64,000 nucleotides of DNA, from contig JAXIVH010000010.1 in assembly GCA_036785325.1 (NCBI GenBank), positions 1,739,373 through 1,803,372 of the forward strand, given 5' to 3'. A model generated the notes under the pieces. The model was not told the DNA's origin. It saw nothing but the letters and a program-made list of their open reading frames with translations, and searched no databases. A program made the translations under genes and the position numbers. This document shows positions 11,825 to 22,400 of this stretch, piece after piece. This DNA is from Urophycis tenuis. Its lineage: Eukaryota > Chordata > Actinopteri > Gadiformes > Phycidae. How positions within the stretch are numbered: the first letter of the stretch is position 1; every line of letters begins with the position of its first letter.

Positions 11825-14800
11825 CAATTATTGTCTTGTAATTTATCTGGTCATTTTTGTCCTGCTGTGGCCACACACAGAAACAGTATTTTAAGACCAA
11901 AGTTGTACAATTAGTACTGAACTTGTTTGTTGACCAAATTGCTGTAATTCGACACATGCAACACAATGGGCAGAGTGCAGGATTCAAACTAACCTTGGTG
12001 CTTCTGAAGTACACCGAGGAGGTGGCATGCTTGCTGCTCGAAGACACCTCCGAGCACCTCCTCAGGTTCTCCTCCCGCTTCAGCACCGCCCACAGCAGCG
12101 TCATGCTGTTCAGCATGTGTGGCAGCTCCTCAATCACAGCACTGCGTGCGTTACGCAGGTCGGTGGGATCACAGGCGGTCAGGGACTGAAGGGATGGAGG
12201 ATACAGTGAGATCACAGGCGGTCAGGGACTGAAGGGATGGAGGATACAGTGAGATCACAGGCGGTCAGGGACTGAAGGGATGGAGGATACAGTGAGATCA
12301 CAGGCGGTCAGGGACTGAAGGGATGGAGGATACAGTGAGATCACAGGCGGTCAGGGACTGAAGGGATGGAGGATACAGTGAGATCACAGGCGGTCAGGGA
12401 CTGAAGGGATGGAGGATACAGTGAGATCACAGGCGGTCAGGGACTGAAGGGATGGAGGATACAGTGAGATCACAGGCGGTCAGGGACTGAAGGGATGGAG
12501 GATACAGTGAGATCACAGGCGGTCAGGGACTGAAGGGATGGAGGATACAGTGGGATCACAGGCGGCCAGGGACTGAAGGGATGGAGGATACAGTGAGATC
12601 ACAGGCGGTCAGGGACTGAAGGGATGGAGGATACAGTGAGATCACAGGCGGTCAGGGACTGAAGGGATGGAGGATACAGTGAGATCACAGGCGGTCAGGG
12701 ACTGAAGGGATGGAGGATACAGTGGGATCACAGGCGGTCAGGGACTGAAGGGATGGAAGACGTCCCATCAGGGCATCATGGTTTTAAGGTGAACTGAAAT
12801 CAAAATGTTGTCTGAATGTACATGTTACGTGTTGCATGTTCCCTACCTTCTGGTGGTCCAGCAGACAGTGGTGTGTGATGGTGGTCAGGCCCTCCAGTAA
12901 CGTCAGAGGGTAGTCAGGAGCTATGTTCTCCTTCCGGGCGCTGAGGCTGATGGTAGAAACGTACGTAATCATCATTCATGAAACAAAAACAGTGTGTTTA
13001 TCAATCTGAATTAGCTTTATTATTAAATAGTAAGTCAATCAATGACTTCAATGAATGGATTACAGGCAAAGTAAAGAAACACGGTGTGGTTCCTACAGAA
13101 CATTTTAGCATTGGTCCCTCACCTTTGGTTCACCTTTCCCCCGTCGTGCTCGTACACCTTGACCAAGTCGTCCAGGTTGACGCAGATCTGACTGATGATG
13201 GGGGCCAGGATGATGCCCAGCGAGCGGCCCAGGTAGGGCAGGGAGGAGCACAGCAGGGACACCCAGTGGGGGTGCATGGCGTAGCCGTACTGCGGCTGCA
13301 GGGCTCTGGCCGCGGCGGACACAAACATGCCCTGGGCCGTGATAGGCTGGTTCTGGACGTACTGCGCTGCTTTGATGGACTGCTGGAAGAGCACGGCAGA
13401 CTGCCACTCCCTGGCCAGTGGCGCGCCGGCCGCCGGCGAGTCACGGGACTCTTCCGGGTGTCCCAGAGGCCCCCCGGCCGGCGGCACTGCGCCCCCCTGG
13501 GCAATGCTGTTTTCCAGGGTGATGAGCGCCTGGATCAGCTTGAGCAGCTCCACCTGTAGGGGGTACTGCTCCTGGCTCCCCGCAGCCCCCAGGTGCACCA
13601 GGCTCTCCTCGGACAGCCCGCCCTTCTCCCCCAGCAGCTCGGCACCCCGCAGCGCGGCCCTGTCGGCCCCCCGCTGGCTGACATACATGGAGGCGGACAG
13701 GGAGAGCAGCGTGTACTGCTGCACCCGGCATTCGGACAGCAGCCTGCGGATGGGCTCCAGCCTCGCGCCGTTGCCCTCCTGGCGCCGCGCCAGGCCGGCA
13801 AGCTGGTTGACCAGCCGCACCAGCACCTCCACGCTCTGCACCTGCACCTCATGGTTGCCCTGCAGGTCGCGGGGGCCCAGGCTGAGGTAGGACGGGTAGT
13901 GGGACCGCAGGAAGCGGAGGCACAGCGACATCAGCAGCTCCAGCAGCAGGGAGGGGGGGACGGAGGGGGAGGAGATGGGAGAGAGCAGGCGACCATAGAA
14001 GCCGTTGCCGTCCTGGGCCTGCTGGTGGCGCTGCAGGAGATTGGAGACCAGGTTGAGATGTGCGGCGGAGCTGGTGTCCAGCGCGGTCAGGGAGAGGGCG
14101 TCCACCAGGGGGCGCTGGGCGCTGCTCCGCAGCAGGCTGGCCAGCAGGCCCAGGCCTTGCAGCAGGTGCTGCCAGCCGCCTACCTCCGAGTAGAGCAGCA
14201 CGTGGCGGAACAGAGAGTCGATCGCCTCCCTCTTCTCACGCTCCTGCTTCAGGAGGCGAGACCTGGCCATGGCCTCCAGCTCCTGGTCGTCCTCCTCCTC
14301 GCTGGACAGCGAGTCGGACACCTGCGTGTGCTCTGACTCCGCCCGGCGCAGGCCGTTGTAGACGGCTCCCTCTTCCAGGCTGCTGCGGAACAGGCCGGAG
14401 CTGGAGCTGGAGTTCTCCGCGGAGACGTGGGCGCCGCTGGTGTCGGCCGACTCGGTGTGTTCGCTCTCCGCCTCCGGGTCTTCCTCCCCGGAGTCCTCCC
14501 CGGTGGCCTCGCTCTCGCTCCGGGAGGCCGGCACGCCGTCCGGCACCTTGGGGGCCTCTGGGTCGCTCTCCAGCAGCTTCCACAGGGCCTCGCGGTCCAC
14601 CGGGTTCACAAGGTCCAGAACAGCGCCCCCTGGGCCCGCCTCGGAGCCCGCCGAGCCCTTGGTGGAGGTACGCCCTCTGGAGCTCAGTGCCTTCAGGTTC
14701 CCTTTGTGGTGGACAACGAAAACCAAGAAATCACTAAATCTCTCTGAAGAAACTATTAAAAATCAAATGAAGTTAAGGTAGGAAGGAACTCATCTATGAT

Positions 14801-17800
14801 TTCAAAAGAATTCTACAAAAACACAACTTAAATGGTTCTGTGGGTCCTGATTTAAGAGCTATTATTTGATTGAAATTGGTTAGTAATGGCTTAGCCATTC
14901 ATAAGTGAGTTAAATGTGCTGTAAGAGGTCTGTTCAGCGTTGACTGCGCCTGTCAGATCATTTAGATTTTAGACCACTCCCAGCCAATTTCTGACCTATT
15001 AGGCTATCTTACATGATTGATTCGGGGAATCTATCTTGCCTGTCAATCACAGATTCATGAAATGAAACGTTTCTCAATTGTGTAGAAAGTGAGCGAGTGA
15101 GGGGACGTTCTGCCGCTGTTTAGTTTCTAAATGTCACTCCTTTGTGCTCCGTGCAGCTCTCTCTCCCTCGTCATGCTCTCCTATGAAACTATGCAGCTCC
15201 AACACTGACCCGCGGTGAGGTTCTGCTTGACGCTCTGGATGGAGCAGCGTTGGGTGTTGGGATGCAGGAGCAGCAACAGGATGGGCTCCAGAACTCGCAT
15301 CACGTCGTTGAGGGACAAGGCCCGGACCAGCCAGCACTGAGCTGCGGCACTCACTGATCCGTCAGATCCTCCCAAACTGTCCAACACAACACACAGGGAC
15401 CTGGGGCCCGGCCCAAGGACAGCTTTGGTACAGAACATCGGGAGTATCAGTGACAGCAAGGAGGCAGCGAGACAACACCAGAGGAATCTGTGAGGACTTA
15501 GAACTTTAGAACAAGACCCAGGCAAACATTTATTAGGATGCAACACCCAAGGTTGTCTTGAACTCCTAAATGTGACCAGGATGTTTTCCATGCCAGGGCG
15601 AAGCCACACTTAGAAGTCATGGTGAGCGTGAATGACAAATATTTAACACAAACAGCTGAAGCGGAACATTTAAAAGCAGTCATTACCACCTGAAGTAGGA
15701 GAGAGAAGTAGAATAAATATAGCAGAACAAAGCTCCCTGTACGACCTGTCACCCTGACCCAGGAGCATATTTACCTGTCAAAGGAGCGATTCAGGGACAT
15801 GGTCCTGTTGTTCTGGATCTCCCGGGTGAGGTGCCACAGAATGGAGAAGCGATGGAGGGCCTCCAGCCTCACAGCCTAGGGAGAAACACAAGACGCAGCT
15901 TCTGTGAGTTCAGACCCGAGGCATGTTTGTTCTCCTCGTTGTACAGGTCCGGCCTATTTGCCCAACCCAGTTCATGGGAAACACGTGATCTGTGACAGGT
16001 GGAAGACTATTTCAACACGGCTGCGTCGCAAGTGGCACCTTGTCTTTGTGCAGCAGCGCCTGGCAGATGATGTCTTCACAGATGGAGGCTGAGGGGGCCA
16101 GACAGTGGAGTCTGTAGAAAAGCTCCACACAGGAGATGTGCTGCTCCCTGCGCTCCGTGTCCAGTTGGCCCCACAGAACCCGGGCCAGGCGCTGGGATCA
16201 CAGAGCACGGCAACGCTATCAATGTCTGCACCAACAGTTATGTTACCAAATGTTAGAAATATGTTACCAAGTTACCAAATGTTAGAAATATGATATAAAT
16301 ATTTATTTATCGTTGACCTTTTCCCCACTCTGTACATAGAATAGCAGTTTACACCACAGCTTTGTATGAACACGTGTCCTGACCAACCACTGTGGTGTGA
16401 GTGGAATAAACCAATACACTGTGTCCGAGGCAAACCTGGGGTTGTTTCCCCCCTGCAGATGTACATTCTTGTCTTGGTACATTCCTTACGGAATAATAAC
16501 TATCCGAGAGAGGGAACCGAAGCAGGTCCAAACGAGGCGCCCGTCCCACCTGGTAAAAGTCTGTGTCTTCCTCGATGCTGCGGAGCGTTGCCGGGGCGAC
16601 AGGCGGCACGGTGACCATCTGGAGGCGGCCACTGAGCGGGTTGGAGTTGGAGCTCTGGTACCTCTTGTGTTTGTCCTGGATGACCAGCGCCAGGGACTGG
16701 GAGTGGTTGACCAGCTCCAGTAAGGTGGCCACGGCCGCGTGCTGGACGCCGTAGTCTCTACACGAGCAGCACAGGATCATCAGGGAGCGCAGCCACACGG
16801 GCAGGACGTCCCAGCGCTCTGGAGACGACAGGGTATGAGGATCAATGGCTGGAAGGTGTCCTCGCCACTGGACAAATAATGAGGAAATAATCACAGCCAC
16901 CATTCACGCCACAATCCCCCACTTGTGATCGCGTGCATGGTCATGAAAAGGCGCCCGGTGGTCCAATCACCACATTGACACCATCAAGCCCCTCCCCCCT
17001 GGCTCACCTGGCTCGATGAACATCTCTGTGTAGAGAGCCCGGGCCTCGCCCTCGCTCAGGTACACCGGGAAGGTGGTGACCTCCAGCAGCAGGTGGCAGG
17101 CGGCCGTGAACGCCTGCCGGCAGGACTCGGAGATCTCCGACCGGCCGCGCGGCATGAAGCCGTCCGCCCAGCCTCTGACACCCTGCGCTCCCTCCCGCCC
17201 GTCCGAGCCCTGTGGCGCCACGGCGGGCGCCACGGCTTTGGTTTTGCCGGAGTTGGAGCTGGAGAACAGCCCGGCCAGTTTGTCCTTGATTTCATGCCTG
17301 CCCAAGCCGGTGAGGGCGGTCTTCTGGGGCTGCAGTACCTCCTCCTGCTCCTGCTCCTCCTCCTGCTGCTCCACCCGCTTTGTGACATCCTCCACCTCAA
17401 CCAGCAGAGATCTGGACGGAGCGGGCGGTAGAGGGGCATTAGGAATAAACCACAATAATGCACTTTGGGGTGGTAAGCAATCTTGACTTGGCCTCCGCTG
17501 CATCTCCACCCCTGTCATACAGTAGTTTCCAATAATGGTTTGTCCCACTACTCCCACGGTTAGCAGCCATGATGAGACATGAGTTACGTGCATCTATAAC
17601 GGTATTGGTTTTCATCGACTTAAATCTGTAAAATGTAAATATTTGTGCTATTGTTTTCATGAAAGGCGTACGCCGGCCCCAGAGGGCAGAGCTCCGCAGG
17701 GCATGGGGCTGCGGGGCCGTGGGGCCGCGCCCGGCTGTGGGGCTGACCTGGCGGTGATGAAGGCCAGGATGCCGGTGAGGAGCCGGGTCATGCTGTCCAC

Positions 17801-19336
17801 GCTGCCGCCCTTCCTCCACATGTCGTCGCCCTCCTTGCTCAGCCGGGCGCCCTTCGGCCCCCCGTCCTTCGGCCCCCCGTCCGCCGGCCCCCCGTCCTCC
17901 GGCCCCCCGCCCTCCGCCCCCCCGCCCAGCCGGGGGAGCTGCTGCTCTGAGGGCGAGGCGCTGACCCCCAGCCCGCTGTCCTCCGAGCGCAGCTGGGCCA
18001 GGACGTCTTCGGCCGGCTCCGCCTCTCGTTCTCCAGAGTCGCTGCTGAGCTCCTCCTCCTCCTCCCCCTCCTCCTCGTCCCGGGGACCGACCTCGCCGCC
18101 GCCGCCCGGCTCTTTGTCGGCGTCCTGGGGAGGAGAGAGGAGGGCAGAGCCGTCGGCCGGGCTGGTTGCCATGGCACCACAGAAACAAACCATCCACTTG
18201 ACCTCTGGGGACGCGCGTCGACTCACCTCAGCCGGTTCCCCGGGGACCTCCAGCACCCGGGGGCCCGTCTCCAGCACAGCGGACTCGGCCTCCGGGTCCA
18301 TGTAGGCCACGGGCATCTGGATCTTACTGAGGACCTTGAAGCAGGCTCGCAGGCCGTGGGTGAGCTCCGTCAGGCTCATGGCGGCCATGTTGTCGTGCAG
18401 GGCCGACAGCATCATGCCCAGCATCTCGGGCAGGAAGTGGGACTGGATGTCGGCATGGAGCTCCTGTTGGATGAAACTCTCTGTAAGTAAGGAGAGATCG
18501 GAGGAGGAGAGATCTCTGATATCTCAGAGATCTCTCCTCCAGGAACAAGAAGACAAAAGCACAGTGATGACACAGGAACAGTTATGGGGTCGTTAAGGGT
18601 GGTGGGGCTCTGTTGACATTACCAGTGGCAGGACGTCGAGCAGGAACATGATGAGGGTGGACATCTCCGTGGTGGTGGGACTGTGGCCCCCTTCGGGGGG
18701 CGGAGGCGCCTCACGCTGGTCGCTGTGGAGAGAAGCCATCAGATGTGAGCCCACCGCGGTCCTGCAAGCATCGTGGGACTCGGCTGTACCGAGTGCCACT
18801 GAGCACAGATTTCGGAAAAGGGATTTTAACACGAATTTTAACACGAGAATTTCTCCAGCAGCCATTCTTCCCACCGGCTACGGGAAGTTTAATCAACCTT
18901 TTATTGAGGTGGATGGTAGCCAATTACACGCTTTCACATCCAGGCCTCCAGCGACAGGATTGGTCAAAACAAATAGGAAGTGAAAGACTGCGACGTGTGA
19001 GCTGTGTGACAAGCAGGGGCCATGGGGGCGGGACTCACCTCAGAGAGCTGCAGAAGAGACGGGCCACAAAGTCCCACAGGTACACGCTGTTCATGGAGCT
19101 CACCAGCATGTTCATGGTCTTGATGATCTCCGAGGCGTTCTTGTTCTCCTTCACTTTGCTGCTCCACAAAGACAGACTTCATGTCAGACCATTCCCCTCA
19201 CTTCATGTCACATGACCGATCATGAAGACCGCCCACGAGATTTAAGTTTCTGCTTTGAGAATCAAATAAGGGACTACCATGTTACAAACAGGATCCAAAT
19301 CAATCCATCTGAAATTTAATCAGCCCCCACCCCCGT

Positions 19337-19421
<85 letters not shown>

Positions 19422-22400
19422 GGCCAACTGGTTGCCTGCCAGTCCTGTGGTGGAGATGGTTTCCTCTCCCAGCATCTCCCGACAGTAGCTGTAGAAGGCC
19501 CGCACCACCTCCAGCAGCAGACTGCTGATCACCACCACACCTGCATGCAACCCCACGCGTGAAGCAATAACATCATCATCAACGCCTTCAACGTGAAAAC
19601 ACAATAAACTATCCCAATTAGGAGATGGCATGTCAATGACATGTGAATTACATGTCCATATCCTTTATGTTCTTTGCATGTAGGATAAATATTATTTTTA
19701 GATCCAAAAGTATATAGAGGCACGATGACAGAGTAATTGACACAGATATGGATCAAAATCAACTGTCAGATCACTTTTGCGTGCGACTTTATAGAGCAGA
19801 TGTCCTGGTGCTGACAACCCAGTGTGGCTCTCTGCAGGCCCAGCTGACCCGAGACATCACGCAGTGTAGGGACCGCCCATCACGCGGTGTAGGGACCGCC
19901 CATCAGACTCTAGGGACCGCCCATCAGACTGTAGGGACCGCCCATCAGACTGTAGGGACCGCCCATCACGCGGTGTAGGGACCGCCCATCAGACTGTAGG
20001 GACCGCCCATCACGCGGTGTAGGGACCGCCCATCAGACTGTAGGGACCGCCCATCACGCGGTGTAGGGACCGCCCATCAGACTGTAGGGACCGCCCATCA
20101 CGCGGTGTAGGGACCGCCCATCAGACTGTAGGGACCGCCCATCACGTGGTGTAGGGACCGCCCATCAGACTCTAGGGACCGCCCATCAGACTGTAGGGAC
20201 CGCCCATCAGACTGTAGGGACCGCCCATCACGCGGTGTAGGGACCGCCCATCAGACTGTAGGGACCGCCCATCACGCGGTGTAGGGACCGCCCATCAGAC
20301 TGTAGGGACCGCCCATCACACGGTGTAGGGACCGCCCATCAGACTGTAGGGACCGCCCATCAGACTGTAGGGACTGCCCATCAGACTGTAGGGACCGCCC
20401 ATCAGACTGTAGGGACCGCCCATCAGACTGTAGGGACCGCCCATCACGCGTTGTAGGGACCGCCCATCAGACTGTAGGGACCGCCCATCAGACTGTAGGG
20501 ACCGCCCATCAGACTGTAGGGACCGCCCATCAGACTGTAGGGACCGCCCATCAGACTGTAGGGACCGCCCATCAGACTGTAGGGACCGCCCATCAGACTG
20601 TAGGGACCGCCCATCAGACTGCAGGGACCGCCCATCAGACTGTAGGGACCGCCCATCAGACTGTAGGGACCGCCCATCAGACTGTAGGGACCGCCCATCA
20701 GACTGCAGGGACCGCCCATCACGCGTTGTAGGGACTGCCCATCAGACTGTAGGGACTGCCCATCAGACTGTAGGGACCGCCCATCAGACTGTAGGGACCG
20801 CCCATCAGACTGTAGGGACCGCCCATCAGACTGTAGGGACCGCCCATCAGGCAGTGTAGGGACCGCCCATCACACGGTGTAGGGACAGACCTTAGTTTCA
20901 AGCCATCGCTTCAGAGGTGGTAAGCCATATGGCACTTCAGCAAGGGAAACGTACTGTACGTTTAAAATGTCACAATGAGATGACTTTTTTTTTGCCGAGG
21001 TAAGACAACACACAGGTGAGGTCATAAACAGTTCCAATATTGGCCTCATTGGCCTGAGGTGGGCTTTTATTTTCCACCGGTAGGGTCTGTTTTGGTAAAC
21101 AGGTGACTTAAAACCACAGCCCAGAGGGGCTTCTTAAACCATGGGCTTGATTTAACTATACACACTGTTTGTGTTTGTCAGTAGGTCGCTGTTTACCTAT
21201 CTCCTGTTTATCCAGAAGGCTGATGATGACGCGAAAGGGCCTGAGGTAATTCATGATCATCTCTGGGTCGCTCTGGATGTCCTTCTGCTTCAAGATGTTG
21301 ATGAGAGCCTGCAGGAGAGAGCATCCCGAACACTCGATGTCATCATGCAGTCACCAGCTTTTAGAAAGACAATAATACACTTCCAATGACACAACGCATG
21401 CTTGTTTAATGTGGACGAGTCCTGTCGACCTGCACGAGGAAGTCTCTGGAGAACAGATTGAAGTACAAGTCTGCTGGGTCCTCGTCACTGGGGAGTCGCT
21501 TGGAGGATGGAGTCAACGTTCCCTGCTTGGTGTCTGTGCCTGGAAACAGAAGAGCATCATTCCTGTCTCAGGCAGCCTGCTGGGTGTGTGAGGCTGCAGA
21601 GCCACAACAAGCCTCCACTAGGCTGTGACTCTGCATCACTCACCATTCGATTTGCTTGTGATTCTTGGGAGTCGTGTTTTTCATTTCAAAAGATTTCTGA
21701 TTCCAAGTGGATTCTGGATTCAGTACTTAGCAAATTATGGCATAAAAGCAGAGAAAGGTGTTTTTATGGTTGTGGTAGACTTTATACCAACAACACCAGC
21801 AAGACCAACACAAGCGACAAGTTGTGAATCAAATCAGTTTCATAGAAGTTATGAATAGTGATTCTTAGGTGAATATATGTTTACCCACACCCCACTATCC
21901 ACTCATGAGATCACTAGTGTGAGAATGCACCCAGATGTTTGATAGACACATGATCATCATACATCAACATTCAACATTCATATAGGCATATGAATCCATT
22001 ATATCTATCTTACTTTTTTCTTCAGTTCATTGGCAAAAGTAACAAGGTATCTATCTGTGTGTGTGAGTGAGTGAGTGAGTGAGTGAGTGAGTGAGTGAGT
22101 GTCTCACCTAGCAGCCAGGCGTAGAGGCGCCTGTTGAGTGACATGTCTCTGCGCAGCAGGGTGAGTGTTGCCGCAGACACCACCGTGACCATGTCCTCCC
22201 TGCTCATTTTCATGATGGTTTCCTGGTCGTCCTGCCAACACAACGCAGAAGACAGTGAGGAGAACACACCCCTTTCACTCATCAATGTTCACATCCGCTG
22301 GTGGAACCCAGGGGTGAAGAGACATTGGTGGACGGAACAGCTTCTGGAGAACTGAGAGGACAGAGAAGGGATGCCCTGACTGAGAGACATGCTAACAACA

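Noticed and set aside
13327..14781. Several long plus-strand frames opposite dop1b exon 19
   Set aside because: They are GC-rich antisense shadows of the coding exon, with no start context, splice support or recognisable domains.
19866..20887. Possible CRISPR-like array
   Set aside because: Units are contiguous without unique spacers, and the locus is an intron of a vertebrate gene.
20444..20901. Minus-strand frames rich in MGGPYSL repeats
   Set aside because: They are translations of the 21-bp minisatellite in a dop1b intron; a repeat length divisible by three keeps any frame open.
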